Positions 45,763 to 58,765 are shown, counted from the first letter of the stretch. The stretch: DNA of 64,000 nucleotides from Nemania diffusa (GCA_038501195.1 JBBPUQ010000003.1:884501-948500), one strand, 5' to 3'. Translations and numbers: made by a program. Notes: a model not told the origin generated them from the letters alone.

Positions 45763-46713
45763 TCATTCCTCCGATGGTACTATAGGCTTGGCTTCGGGGC
45801 GCAATGCGTACGTATGCACGGGGAACAGACGCCGCCCAGGTTGGTTCGTAAGGAGGCCCCTCTGAACGTCCCTCTTTATCATACGCAAGCCAGCAGCCTT
45901 GAAGATCTCCCTGAATTTACCATCCTCTCTAACGGTGGATGAGCCGACATCAGAGAAAAGAGCAAAGCAAAAAAGTAACATAATCGGTCCACTTACCGTG
46001 TGACACTGCTATCAACGGGGTCAAAAATATCAACACCGCTCGTAGTTGTATTTTCCTTAACAACGATGAGACCGTCGTCCTTACTTAGGGCCATCGTGCA
46101 TCGTTCCAGATAACGAACTAGCTGCTCATCTGTCAAATAGCCCACGCACCATTGCAACCATATTAAGTCATATTGGACTGATCCCGAAGGCTCCCAGTCC
46201 TCCAGTCCAACATTAAAAATGGTTCGTATGCCCTTTTTCCCCTGTAACTGAGCTGTAAACTTCGAAACTGGTTCGATGATGTCAACCGCTTGGCCGACAT
46301 GGAGTAGCAGGCCTTCTGTGATCCTGCCAACTCTGTGCAGTACCAAGAAACAGGGCATTAGTAATACTCCAATGCTGGAAAGCGATCCCGAGGTATAGAT
46401 AGACACACCCTGCTCCGCCCTCTAGTATATTGGCTACCGGGCGACGCCCGTTTTTTATGCCAACGCCCAACTTTGCTAGAAAGCTGCGCGATGCTTGTAG
46501 ATCAAGTCTTGAGAAATGTGAAAACCCGCCGAGAGAAGGGATCCCCCCAAGCATGCCATCAGTATCTGCAGTAGTGTTTTGCCAGTACTGCAGTGCAGTA
46601 TGTTGCTTAACTAAAGCGTCCGGGGGGCTACCGGCCTTTGGTTCAATTTCCTCACTTTCTATCTCAGTTCGCGTGCATGTAGCATTAGTGGTAGCGCTCT
46701 GCGTGTCGGCCAT
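45763..46713 (-). CDS. alpha-N-terminal protein methyltransferase, NTM1/Tae1-like
   Basis: NTM1-type enzymes methylate the alpha-amino group of proteins starting with X-Pro-Lys, such as ribosomal proteins. Exons are 46713-46409, 46332-45997 and 45928-45763, with GT-AG introns of 76 and 68 nt, giving 268 residues. Family landmarks appear in order: YWQNTTADTDGMLGG near residue 43, the AdoMet motif ILEGGAGVGRITEGLLL (only after splicing), VDIIEPVSKF, YDLIWLQWCVGYLTD, VVKENTT, DPVDSSVTR followed across the second intron by EDGKFREIFKAAGL, and the terminal LFPVHTYAL. All expected blocks are present, so the gene looks functional. It is a neighbour of another protein methyltransferase, but separate promoters make a functional link unproven. 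Confidence 0.92.
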
Positions 46714-49700
46714 GGCCTTATCTGAGACCTCAATGTCGAGATTGTTGTCGCGAATATAAATGTAGGTTCAAATCTAGAGTCCATTAAATAAAGAGAAAGA
46801 TGCTTCAAAATCGTATTGGGCTAGTCGTAAAATCTAATTGGTTAATTGTGACTGTGGCTGTGTAACTTGCGCGGTAGAGATTTAAAGTGCACAAGCCACA
46901 GATATATACAGCACCAATCGAGAACCTCAGCAGGTCACTATCCGTGGAGGATTATCCCTAGCAACAGCAACTCAAGCCTCGAGGAAGGACTAAAGATCTT
47001 TGCTCTAGATAGTATAATTGACGCCTTATCTTCTTGAACACTCGATAATTTGCTCAAGTTTATAGCATTTGTAGGTGCCTCAAATTCCTCAGTGACCCTC
47101 AATCCCTCGAGTCTTGGCCTAGCCGACCTTTCTATGTATACTACTACTGTATCTGTTCCCACTAAAGATTTAGCTCGAGAAGAAGTAACACACCATGATC
47201 ATACCAAGAATTCTCTTAGATCATTGCAATATAGATTCCTAGAAAATATTCGCCTTGCAGCTGAGTACGTAAGCATACCATGTCATCCTCTATCCAGTGA
47301 CAGACACGTTCAATAGTGTCACCCAAGTCTAGGTAATATCATTGGTAATTTCCTATTTACTCTAAGTTAAATTAAAATTAAATATACGGCTGTAAAGCAG
47401 AGCTAGTTGACCGTGACTTTACACCCCTTCTTGTCACAGTTCAGACTGCTGGCGTTGCTAGATTGACTTATTGTTATTGCACAAGGAGGGAAGTTCTATC
47501 TAGACCTGCGAAGCCTGTCCTGTTGGCTTATATAGACCGGGTTGAGGCCCGTGCTGTAGTCTTAACCTCCTTGGGATTTAGTACCGTGACACTTCCGTGT
47601 TAGTTGATGATCCAAACTTACAAGGAAACAATATTCTATTCGTCTGATCCGCTTATCGAGTTACTCCACAGCGCAAAAGTGTTATACTATGCGTTTCTAC
47701 ATATTATTAAACTTGTTTGTCGTTTTATGACAATCCTATTTCAAAACTGAGGAAAACCTCCATCTCCCGGGGCCCATGGATCCTAATATGTCGCTACTCC
47801 GCGTATAGTATGAGCATACCCGCACCTTTCTATTCTGCCGGGCCTGCTAGACTCCTCAGATGTGCTATATATGGATCTTAGCTGTGTGTCGTAATACCGG
47901 CATATATTAGATGCAGATATCTATATCATGTGGCATTCTAGTCTAATATCTAATAGAGTTGAGACCCTCGAACACTCGAACAAGGGACTTAAGAGAAACC
48001 GTCTTTTTTTTTCTTTGAGGGCCTACTAAGTCTACACAGCCTTTTGGAATGACCGGTGTCGAGTAATTACATACTATCTATTATATACAAGCTTTATACA
48101 AAGTGCGAGGCGTAGAAAAGGGGATCACATAGCTTCAGTTATAATTACTGTAAGGTAGTAAATCAATACACTTCCTATTTGAAGAAAGGGCAAGAAGCAA
48201 TCCTTTCGGTAAATTTTGACGGAGATTTGCGTAATAACTCCTTACAAATACTACCTCATCCGCATAAATACTGCTGTTCTCAGTCAATCATCAAAATGGG
48301 TATTAGCCAATATTATGATTAGAGACAATTGTAATACCTGATTGGTCCTTCGAGAATACGGTTCAAACAATTACTAAAATAATTCAAGGTTAACTGCTGC
48401 GAGCTTTTTAGCCAAGCGGCGAATTGGTAGGCTGGGGACTTAGTGGGTTGGATGATAACTCGGACCTTTGTTGAGAATGAAGAGGAGGCCCTAAACACTA
48501 AAACCACGCATTAACTAATATAGACATTCTAAATACCAAACATATCAAATGAGTGTCCGTGCTTCAAGGATGTTAGCTACTAAGTACCTATGAGATATTA
48601 GGGAGGCTGATGTACTATGTCCACAGTGCAGGAATTACTTGTTTAGCAGACAATACCAACTTCCAGAGAAGACTACTTGAGATGTAACGCGAATGAAAAG
48701 TTTGGAATTACTCTCCACACCTTCCCGCAAACCCTCCTTCCTTCTTTTTGCCTACCCGCCATAACGCTTTCTCTTAGGCCCCTGCTTACATCGACCTCGT
48801 CCGGCTTGGAAACATCCTTACCCTGTATTACGCGAACGACTCTCTAGTGTTAACCCGACTTCGATCACGAACCAGATTGCAACAACTCCCCCTCCTCCGC
48901 CCCCACAAGCTCCTTGAGCATTATCCCACTGGCAACACAACAGTCCCCGCGAACTGCAGACAGCACAATCGAAATGTGCTGTCTACCGTGTTGGCCGGTG
49001 CGAGACATCGTCCTCGAGGATGAGCTCGAGATGCCCGTGTTCCAGTACGTATGGAACGGAGCCAACTGGATTCCCACGATCAGCGACAATGTAAGTCTGC
49101 ACGGGCTCTCGCTCATTCACTCTCCATCCATTGAAGCCATTGTGTAATTACCCACTTCCCCGCGCCCTAAGCCCACCTACCTTCTTATTGTTTGCTTTGC
49201 CGCTACCTACTTGATACACACGGCACGCGCCATAGTTCAGGTCCAACCACTAGGACCATATGGTAAGCCAGGTAGGTAGGAGGTACCTAGAGATGCCTAG
49301 TCAACAAGTACATCTGTACCCAATCAGGTGGCTTGTCTCTCTCGGCAGCCCTTTTTCTGCTACTGTGTCTCGTTTCAGCAAGAAGGTTTGTTGATGCACA
49401 CAGCGACAGCCTTAGGCAGACACTCTTATCTTAGGGCCCATCTGCATGTAGTTTTTTCTCTATTCCTTTCACCATCCTTCCCCCCACAACTTTCATTCCC
49501 TACAACACACTCTACACCCTCTAGTCAGAAAACTGCGAAACGCCCTTCCTCTATTTTTGATCTTTGCGACAATATCTTCCCATAAATACCGTGGGAATTC
49601 TTGACCTTGGTCACCTTGGACTGGAACTGGAACTGGAGCTGGAACAACGAGCACAATCAGGTATTTCTCCGTTGCGCAAAGCCAGGTGCAGCAGCTGACC

Positions 49701-49765
49701 TTGGCCCTAATTGCATCAAAGCTTCGACCTCAGGAGCCGCCTGCTTGTTTACCAGTTTGCCCGTC
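46714..49765. other. long intergenic region, 3 kb
   Basis: No gene can be supported here. The best candidate is a 57-codon frame at 48974-49147 (MCCLPCWPVRD, EMPVFQYVWNGANWIPTI) with a GTAAGT donor inside it at 49091; it could be a first exon of the downstream Pro/Gln-rich gene or a small gene, but I found no convincing join. A pyrimidine-rich stretch at about 49440-49520 looks like a promoter or leader for the gene at 49766. Confidence 0.35.
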
Positions 49766-51279
49766 ATGCCTGACACTGGAAACGAATCAAAAAAAAATAA
49801 ACGTGTTTCCTTCGTTACTCCTGATTCCCCAGACCCAGGCACTACTAGTACCAACACTAGAGATCATCCAAACCCTCAACCTCATCCTCAACCTCATCCT
49901 CAACCACAACCACAATCGCAACCTCAGCCTCAACATCAACATCAACATCAACATCAGCCTCAACCTCATCCCCAGCCCCAGCCCAACGCCCAGCCAACCG
50001 CTCAAGCTGGCTCTCAGCCTACTTCTACGCACCCGCCACCGGTCGATAGCAATTCTCGTCCTCCTCCTCATCCGGAGACCCGCCCAGCACCAAACAGCAC
50101 GGGCCCGCCTAAGATAACAGCTCCGGTAATCGACAACTTGGCTGGCCTGTTCACTCACACCGTCACTAATACACCTCGCGGGCTTGTTATCGACGGCGTC
50201 CTTCAACCGCGCGCTGCTGGCCTTCATTCTCAAGTTCCCAACGCTCAGCCCCAACCGCAGCCCCAACCGCAGCCCCAGCCCCAGCCTGTCCCTAACCAGG
50301 CCTACAACCCATCCACCCCTGCCTACTTCCCCAATCCCGCGTCACCCATCCAGCCCACCATGAGTACCGTGGCCAAGGGCATTATGCCCAACCCGAACGC
50401 GATGCACTACCAGCCGCCCGTGCCCGATACGACCTATGGTCCCTTCGAGTATACCTACGTTCCTCGATCTGACCAGACTGGCCTGCAGTATATGATGGGG
50501 AATGGTATGCCTGCCGGTGGCCAGTCCTACTATACGCCGGGTGCTTCTTTCCCTTATCAACAGGTACAACCCCAGCGTTTTTTACCTGTGCACACACCAC
50601 AAGTTGTGCGTGGAAGGCCCGTTGCTGTCTTTATGAATGCAAGTTTTAATCCGGACTAGGCGTCGGACTAGGGCAGGGCGTCCTATGTCATCACTAACTT
50701 ACAACAGGTCGTTTTCTTCAACATTCTTTTTCTTTCACAATTGATCGCTATTTCCATTTTCATGAGGATATGCCATGCTAACTCTTTTTACTGCAGCCCC
50801 AGCCCGGCATGGCAACTGCACCGATTCCTATGATGGCCCCTGGATACCAGCAGCAGCCATACATGCAGGGTCACCCTATGCAAGCACCCGCAGTTAATTA
50901 TCAACCTGGCCTTGCGCCTCCCATGGGTTATGCGCCAGGAACTGGTGGCCCCGCCCATTTGACAGCCGGTATTGCCCAACCTACTCCCCCCATCACCCCT
51001 CCGGGTGCTTATTTCGTTGGCGGAGGTAATGGTGGTTTCGAGATGGGAAAGACTAAGATCGAACTTGACGCTGAGACTCAATACAATGCTTTGCATAATC
51101 AGATGAACGAACCTCAAGGTATCAAGCCCGCCGATGACGACGTGAGTCGTATGTATTGGTGTCGTGAACTTGACGGCCAGTGGACTTCTCGTAACCGCTA
51201 TTCCCTGGATCGCATGGGAAACTTCCGATGGTACGTAACCGAGAACGGCGTCTTCTATGCCAAAATGCTTCCGGATTAA
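49766..51279 (+). CDS. Pro/Gln-rich intrinsically disordered protein, function unknown
   Basis: I do not recognise a named family. ATG 49766 begins a basic Ser/Lys stretch (ESKKNKRVSFVTPDSPDPG), followed by tandem PQ, PH and QH dipeptide repeats (about 49870-49990). A folded-looking island (VIDNLAGLFTHTVTNTPRGLVIDGVLQ) comes next, then more PQ repeats (50245-50290) and Pro/Tyr/Gly-rich sequence. A 233-nt GT-AG intron (50564-50796, phase 0) joins PYQQ to PQPGMATAP. The C terminus is ordered and conserved-looking: YWCRELDGQWTSRNRYSLDRMGNFRWYVTENGVFYAKMLPD read in two parts. Total 426 residues. The longer frame upstream lacks an ATG of better context, though extra 5' exons are possible. The C-terminal 45 residues may be the functional module. 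Confidence 0.7.
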
Positions 51280-52814
51280 TCAGCATGCATAAGTAAGTAT
51301 CCCCCCTATATTTCACCTTGCCTGATTGCTAAGATTCAATGATTATAGCATGCTGTAGATATTTATGAAGGATATCATCGGAAAACCCTGAAGGTTTAAT
51401 GAACTACACTGTACATTCACTTGGCGGAGTTTGGAATCTCTCTTCTTTCCTTTCATTCGTTTAATTGCTCGATCCCCTATATTCCCGAAGCTTCCCAGCC
51501 CAAGTAGGTTTCCCCATATCATTAATCAAAGGACTAGCCAACCATTTAGGATCTGCGCCTAGCCTCTCTACCTAGACAACCTCATGAGGCCAGAAGTCAA
51601 ACACACCTATCTGGAGATAGCAGTAAGTGTTTCAAGAGAGTATCGACACAAAGGAATCAACTAAAACTCAAATAGAAAAGAGGAAAAAGGACCGACCACC
51701 AACTTGAAACTTGAAGAGTCTGAAAGCTCTACTTAACATCGGGCGTGTAAAGTGGCTGGGCAGTCTACTAAAAAAAAAAAAAAGAGAAGAAAGGTTGGAG
51801 AGACGGACAACACGAGGACGCGTGAATACTGTTCACTGAGCAGAGGGATCGTGGCCGGGCCTGTCCTGAGGATTTCTTTGATTACATGGTGGAATTAATT
51901 GTGGCAGGATGTGAGGGCGTCAAGATGAGATGAGATGACGGACGAACTAGTTTCAGACTCAGAGCTTGGCTGAGGGGAAATGATCATAAGATTCGGAGAG
52001 TCGGTAAGACAGAACGGACCTTAGATAAATGAAACCTAGGAAATGCAACGCCCACTCAGACCTTCTCATCCAAATCAGATTAGCCCAGTTGACATATTAG
52101 GTTCTTGCTTGGCCTTAAGACGTGATAGGTATATCGCAGGGGAGTTAAGTTTCAGAATATTTCGCTAAACAGATAATTAAGTCAAAAGTTACAACTACAG
52201 CGCGAGCCTTAGCCCGGCCCATATAAGTCAGCAGAGTAGATCCTGCTGGCCTATACAGAGCTTCTCCCCTTGTAAAATAAGAATAAGGCATTTCTGGCAT
52301 TACGAGTAGTCAGCAGTCTCCGTAGTTGCTGTTCGCCAAGACGAGTTACGATGGGGCTCGTCAGGTACGGCGTATTAGGCCCTAGGCATGCTTCTACCTT
52401 CTACGCCTTAATCCTGCATATCACCCTTACTTATTTATAAACGAACGAGTGATGTCGGTGCGGGCCGGTGGCTATTGTGCACCATACATGGCCCCGGGAA
52501 ATAAGAACACTCCTTATTAGGCGAAAGCTGAATACGATGCGCACCATAGACCTTGTCTGAATTCAACTATAATACAAGTAGACATCATGCCCCGGCCCCT
52601 ACCTTTACATCGCTCGTATTCGTGGCAAATGAGACATCCTCTTCAAAGCGCTCGAATCTAGAACATCGTAGGAGACCCGTAATTATAATTTTCATCCCGT
52701 ATATATTAGGGGAGGGCTCGAAGGAATGATGGCTCCCATAATGACCTTCGCTTACCACCTCTATAATCGTTGACAGGCTTGTAACTATCGACACAACCCT
52801 GACTTCTCTCCAGA
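51280..52814. other. intergenic region with a poly(A) run
   Basis: This 1.5-kb stretch has no supported gene. It contains an uninterrupted A run at about 51771-51783 and the probable promoter of the small secreted protein gene at its right end (pyrimidine-rich TTCTCTCC just before the ATG). Confidence 0.4.
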
Positions 52815-53365
52815 ATGCGCGCTTCAACATTCATAGCGGCCATCGGGTCGCCGCTCCTCGCCGTCGCCTCTTGCCTGCCCAGCCCACCGCTGAACACTAC
52901 CATCAACCAGCCGTGGACCGTGACGGGGTTCACGGAGTCAGGCCCAGATGGCCAGGAGGTAGCAACGTACCGGGTGACGGCACCCGACAATTACGTGACG
53001 GGGGTTCGGGGTCTCGACGTTCTTGTAAGCAAGCTATGGCCTTAGCCGACCGATCCCCTTCCCCTCCTCCCCACCTGCCACGTGCAATGTGCACGAATAA
53101 TGCAATCTCGGCGCAAATTCTTACATGAACGCAATAGTGCGAGAGAGTCCCGTACGGGCTCGATCGAGACACCGAGTGCGCGTCTGACAAGACGTTCCGC
53201 CTAGAAACCAGCGTGTCTTATCAGGAGTCGTATCCGAAGGTCCTGTTTAAGATCAACCACGTCCAGATCGACGCCTCGACCACGACGAGTGTGACCGGCG
53301 AGGACTTCGTGTTGCCGACCGACAGCTTCCAGCTTGCGGTCGATACAGTGGCTATTGGCCTTTAG
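52815..53365 (+). CDS. small secreted protein, unrecognised family
   Basis: Exon 1 is 52815-53024 and exon 2 is 53138-53365, joined by a 113-nt GT-AG intron in phase 0, giving 145 residues. The first 19 residues form a signal peptide (MRASTFIAAIGSPLLAVAS). The mature part is short, with three Cys (one right at the predicted cleavage site, then LCERVPYGLD and TECASDKTF), a Trp near its start (NQPWTVTGF) and beta-like alternating sequence to the C terminus (SFQLAVDTVAIGL). Size, secretion and low similarity to anything I know are typical of effector-like or cell-wall proteins, but this is only a class description. The intron join puts a Cys at the new exon start. Confidence 0.65.
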
Positions 53366-54451
53366 AGTCTTGTTTGCCGTTAGCGGGGTTTACGGCGCCG
53401 TGGGAGGAGAGACGTCTGTCTGATATGGGCTTAATACGTATTTAATATTAAAAGAAGAATTCCCTACCTATTAATAAGATATAATATTAGAACCATTCAG
53501 AGGTCTTGGTATTAAATGTTAGCCCTTGGTTAAGATAAAAAGGAAGTGTAATGATTCTAGTTGAATATAATATCTCAACTGCGAACGTCATGACTCCGTT
53601 AAACATGATGAATTGCCGGATGTAGTGAAAGTAATGATATATGTTCCCTGGGTTGAGCGGCTTGGTACACCTGATCATATTCCCTCATGACAATCCACTG
53701 TTCAACCTGTTAGCTGTAACTCTTCTACGTAAAACAGAAGGCGGTGACTCAGGTGCAGTTCGCATAAGATAGTACAGAGAGTGCACTACGGAGATTCCTA
53801 ACGATTTCCTATGACGCGGCTTTCCGGTTGTGTTGGACTGTGCTAGAAGATGGTACATGATGAGCTAAGTAAAGGAAAACCTAGCTGCTGCTTCCTCACT
53901 GATACTCAAACGTCTTTGGCCAGCTATTTGAAATCATCAAGTGATAGAATGAAAGCTTGATGGGAATCACTGACGAGGAACTGCTATTTTATAGTACTCC
54001 CTCGCCTTAATAGGGGACGTTTCGGATGAGAGAACCCTCGCCGACCCTTGAAGACGACGGCGCATTTCGAAAAAAGACGGGACGAAGTCAGTGATCTGAC
54101 TGGTGTCGCTTGACCTTTCGAAGTGAAGCTTAGAGAGATAGACGGGCATTCCGCAAAAGATTGTATTGCTATGCAATTTATTTTTTTAAGGTTTAGGGCT
54201 CTAGGGGGTTAACCTAGCAGGTACGATCTCATTAGCTGAGGGCCCGAGTGGTAGTATATCCAGCCTCTAGCGGCTCCTCGATACCCCTAACATGATTGGA
54301 GTTGCATGAGGACGCCATATACTCTGTACATATTGATAAAATGACTTACTCGCTCTAATTTCAAACCAGCTATATCTCAATCACAATCACTTAGACTATA
54401 GCCTTTCCAAGTCATCATCCATCTAAAGCGGCTGAATCCACCATCACCAAA
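53366..54451. other. intergenic region, no gene seen
   Basis: This stretch of about 1.1 kb has short frames only. Pyrimidine/CA-rich sequence just before 54452 (AATCACAATCACTT, then CACCATCACCAAA) has the look of a fungal leader. Confidence 0.35.
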
Positions 54452-54592
54452 ATGCGTACCTCCTTGGCGATCGCTTGCATGGCCGCTGCAATCCAGGCTT
54501 TGAGCATCCCGGTTACTTCCCCAGATAGCCTCCTTCGTATAATAAAGTTTCGAAAGGCATGTCTGAAGACTGACGATTGTACTATAGCTTAA
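54452..54592 (+). CDS. possible small secreted peptide (46 residues)
   Basis: ATG 54452 sits in a strong fungal context (ACCAAAATG) and opens with a signal-peptide-like MRTSLAIACMAAAIQALS. The mature part is about 28 residues with two Cys (KACLKTDDC). The frame is too short for certainty. A possible intron from a GTATAA donor near 54536 to an ATAG acceptor would shorten it further. It could equally be the first exon of a decayed gene. Confidence 0.3.
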   Translation: MRTSLAIACMAAAIQALSIPVTSPDSLLRIIKFRKACLKTDDCTIA

Positions 54593-54916
54593 GCGCTCTT
54601 CTGTTTACCGCAGCTACTTAGCTAACTAGGAAGCGGCTCCCAAGGAGAAGCGCTACTAACTCCTAGTCACCCTCGGCGATCTCAGTGATCGCATCATATG
54701 ATCCTGCAGGCCACTCCTATCATGCGTTAGTGAGGCTCTTTACCTACCTGCGCTTTCTTCCTCTCATTGGGTACCGACGAGTCCTTCCTATGTGCCCTGT
54801 CCCCTGAGCAGGCCACAGTGGGGTTCGTAACAAGAGTCTGTAGTGTTTAGTACCAGGCGCGAGAGCGAGAAGCGTTAATAATTCTTAATAGGCGGTATTC
54901 CCAGTACGAGTAGAAG

Positions 54917-55028
54917 TCCAGAGTGGTGTAGTGGTAGCATACCAAGCTGACAGTTAAGCTTCTCTTCATAGAGGGGCTTAATCCTTACGGGGATGGAGGA
55001 GACCCAGGTTCGATTCCTGGCTCTGGGA
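54917..55028 (+). tRNA. tRNA-like Pol III gene with intron; anticodon unresolved
   Basis: The 112-nt segment starts TCCAGAG and ends CTCTGGG plus discriminator A, giving a seven-pair acceptor stem (one G-U). The A box TGGTGTAGTGGTAGCAT and B box GGTTCGATTCC are near consensus, and the T arm CCAGG/CCTGG is perfect. The D arm can form three pairs. Counting from the D arm, position 33 is T followed by GAC and a purine, which would read as a Val GAC anticodon. However, I could not find the matching 3' strand of the anticodon stem, and 28 nt form an 11-pair hairpin in the expected intron. The identity is therefore left open. Confidence 0.6.
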
Positions 55029-55030
55029 TC

Positions 55031-55037
55031 TTTTTTT
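55031..55037 (+). terminator. T7 RNA polymerase III terminator
   Basis: Seven T residues begin two bases after the discriminator base of the tRNA-like gene, the normal signal for Pol III termination. This supports the gene being transcribed. Confidence 0.7.
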
Positions 55038-58000
55038 CCAAACCTTTCTTTTGAAAACTAAAATAACTTCTAACGTTATATTAATTAATAAACTTTGGGC
55101 CGCCAGAGTCAGGGCTCCATCTCCACCACGCCCCCCTATGGACGTTCATTACCTACAACAGACGTTCATGTTGTGTCTTCCTCACAGATCAACAAAGGGA
55201 TACAAAGTATCGTCATCTCCCTCACTAAATTTAACCCAGTCCGCACTTCCATGATGCAAGTGTGCCAAACGTCAGATTCCCCAGTAGCATCCGACAGTAG
55301 AAACTGCCGTTCAGAAGTGCTCTGGGACTATGTTCGCGTGAGGATCTGGCGTTCGAATTCGCCATCATTCTTAACTAGGTGGGAAACGACAAGTTTAGTA
55401 TTAGTCAAACCGAAATCAAAAGGGATGCCTTGTATCATCTCCAGGCAATGATATATTGTGATATATAATTATCCAGGCGGGATAGCGGCATTAAGGACGC
55501 TATTGTGGCCTGTGCGCGTCGCGTCGCGTGGTCAGAATTTGCGTAGTAACGCAACCGCGAGGAATTATCATAAACAATGCGAAACATTTATCCAGATCTC
55601 GATAACACATACCATTGCGTGTCACCATTAGTTCTCTCCGCTTCTAGAAATAGAACTATGGCTTCCCGCCTTAGAGATGGAGTCCGACACAATATCGCGG
55701 ATCGCCTGCTAACGCGAAACGCCGCTCATTACGGTCGCCGACTAACGCTCGACTTCACATGCCTACCCAACGGCTGAGATCGGGCGATGTAATAATACAT
55801 TAGTTAATCGATGCCAAGTAGTTCGACGGTACCTTCTATCGATTCCTGGGCTGCCGGGCATTGCGCCGCGTGTCTGCCGGCAAGACCGTGACCAGCTCGA
55901 GATCCAACGCCAACACTTGAGCTATGGAATTTGGAGAATTATGAATAGACTTCACTCCCGGCGACTGGCTCGTAGCGCAGCTGTAAGTGCACAAAAACCA
56001 ACAGTTGCTAAACGGCATCTTATACGATATACGTCTTCTTTACAATCCAAATTGCCTACCGAGTTTTACAACGATCGAACGCGGAACTCGACCCAGGTTA
56101 TACCGTCATTATCCCCCAATCCAACCCTGGGTCGAATCTCACACAAGTAGCGAAGACTTCTACTTGATCGCAGAGGCCTACCGCGAGGCTCAAGAGGCTA
56201 TCCAGAGGCTCTGTAACGCAAGTGGGAAGCTAGGAAGAAAAGGAAGATGGCTTCTTCATCATGTGTATTCGGCGAGCTGCTCCACGGCTCGACACAATCC
56301 CCGGCTAGTTAGGCAACTAGCAGGTACTTTAGGCTAGACGTAGTACTTAGGCATGTTGTTGCGTACCTAATGTCTCACAAAGGCGAAAATACTCTTGTCA
56401 TAAATAAGACCTACTGCGGTACCATCTGCACCTATACACCACGCTGTGGCGTATCACTCTAAACCTAGTGCCTATGATGGAGATGGTACATCAGATAGAA
56501 CTGCTTTCGAGCCTGACGGTTGAAGAGACTCTCTGAGACGGAGAAAAACGACGCCGTTAATACCACTATAGTATTAACGGTATCTATGGTACGCGAGACA
56601 CTCCAATTTCAACGAGGGGATGTGTAGAATGGGGAAAAGAGTGCGATATTACTAGAGGAATGGCTTGTCGTTGACTCAGCGCATCTTGCCTGAATTTTAC
56701 GATGATGAGCTAATGGTCTCATGCTGGTAAGCATTTCCCATGAACTCATATTGGCGAAAATATGAATAGTAACATAGTATTACAGGCCGCTGTTTAGACA
56801 TGTCCAGTCAACAACTAATGTGTTCCACCGATGTATGCATCGTACCGCAAGGTCAGGGGTCACAGGCAGCAGTGGATGCTGTATGAAGACATGAGGCCAC
56901 ATATTTATATTTCCCCTGTTCGATGATACTCACCAGTGTGCCGAATTTGACGCTATACGGAACGGTGTCTAAAGAGCTAGGATTATGGCCCGTTTCAATG
57001 AATATATGCTACATGGCTATCATTGATGTGAGCATATTGTGGCCGGAGGGTTTCTGGCCTGAGCTCTAAAGGTATAGAAAACCTAATGTGCAAGGTCTAA
57101 TTTTTTTATTAAAAAAAGAAAAAGAAGAAGAGTACAAAATGAATTATATAAAACGCGGTGAGCTATCTCGTGTACCCACGTACGCATAGATAGTGCCTAG
57201 CTGTAAGAACCCTGCGTAAACCAAAAGGAAGATTTTTCTATTGGAAAGAATCCCTGCTTCGTGCATACATACGTAGTATATGTACATACGCCCGACTATC
57301 CCTTTGAATGCCTTTTCGGCTCCGCAACTTTGTGTAAGCACTAGGCCAGGGGGTAAGCCAATAAAATTGCTGTATTTAAGATACTTCGTTTCTTCCCCGG
57401 ATTTTACCTAATTATACCTATGTAAAATGTACCACTTAAAACAATAGGTAAGTAACTTACATGCCACCCTTGCAGACTAGTCTAAGGTGAGACTAGGAGG
57501 GCTTCCACCTTCCTACGCATACCTACTGGTATGTAGTATACCTATTTAACATGGGGCGAGGTGGATATCCAACTTCGGGTATAACCGAACCACGTGTTCC
57601 ACTATGTATGTAGGTAGCCGACCGCACTATCTGCTGTAAGTACTTGTCACTAACCGAACAGAATCCTTTTTCGTTAGTTTACATTGCCCAGAGTAGCAGC
57701 GATGGTGGATCCGGAACATCTACCGACATTGATATTTTCGTTCCATACAGTAGTTTGCCATAACGATTCGTACCAAAGACAAGTCTGGTTGTGGGATTAT
57801 CGGAAATATCATTACCTGTTTGCAAGGTTCTGGCAATGCTACCCTCCACACGGTACGATAGTTAAGTTGTATTGGACAGATAACGCGTGACACCATATCC
57901 ATGCACGCAGTAACCATTAGTACTCAGTATCTATCTAGACCCGCCACTTTTATAGCTGGACTAGACCCCCTTGATGACTATCTTTGTTTGGGGAGCTAAT

Positions 58001-58765
58001 ATTCAGTATCCCGTAAGCAAGAGCCATATCCGCAAGAAACACACGACGTACTATCTAGGTCAAGATTAGATACATAACTTAGGGTTAGACGCAGTAGATA
58101 CCCCTTGCACGCGATCACTATACCATTCAGATATTTCGATTCATCATCCCTCTTCAGCCCTTTATCTACGCTCAGGCCGGCCTGCGCAGTGTTTTGTATA
58201 TGATCATATTAATTTTGGTGTTAATAGCAGAAGAAAAAGAAGACGGCGCATGGAATACGGCCATTAGATCTTTTTAACAATATGGCTATAAGTTTATGTT
58301 ACGATTAAAACATTTCACTACTTGGTTTTAGTACCTCTTGTAAATGTTCTTTTACTTTCGCCAATACCAGACATGGGTCGGATATGAAGTACTTAGGAGT
58401 GACTCCGTCTAGCTATAAAAGGTGGCAGGTTTAGGAGAATCAGACTCAACCCTCGAACTCCAGCCAGATTTGGGCCAGGTCTGCGCCATGCAGGGTTTTG
58501 GTAACGCATATACTTGATCCGGAAACTCCTGGGTCTTTGTGCTGCACGCCTAGGTATAGAGATCAGCAGCCACCAATATCAGCTCGCAGGGACTCTACGC
58601 CAGCGCGTATCGATATTATCGGAGCGGTGTGCTCACACAGGAGACGAGGAAATAGTATTTCTTTGGCTGTCTACCTCTTACCCCGCTCTCGGCTTACATG
58701 CTGTGTCAGTCTTGATTCATCTGATGTTTCAAACAGCAATTCTCGACTAACTGTCAACTGATATC
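55038..58765. other. long gene-poor region, 3.7 kb
   Basis: Frames such as 55987-56337 (116 codons) and 55577-55777 show no family I recognise, start codons are poor and no splice pattern links them. The right end (from about 58440) should include the promoter of the P450 gene at 58766. Confidence 0.35.

Noticed and set aside
49870..49990. Regular short repeats considered as a CRISPR-like or minisatellite array
   Set aside because: The units are coding dipeptide repeats within an open frame; there are no spacers. No CRISPR array is expected or seen in this nuclear DNA.
49787..50266. 159-codon antisense frame rich in Leu/Arg dipeptides
   Set aside because: It is the mirror of the PQ/PH repeat DNA on the other strand.
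51771..51783. A-run considered as the tail of a retrotransposed sequence
   Set aside because: No coding remnant or target duplication was found around it.
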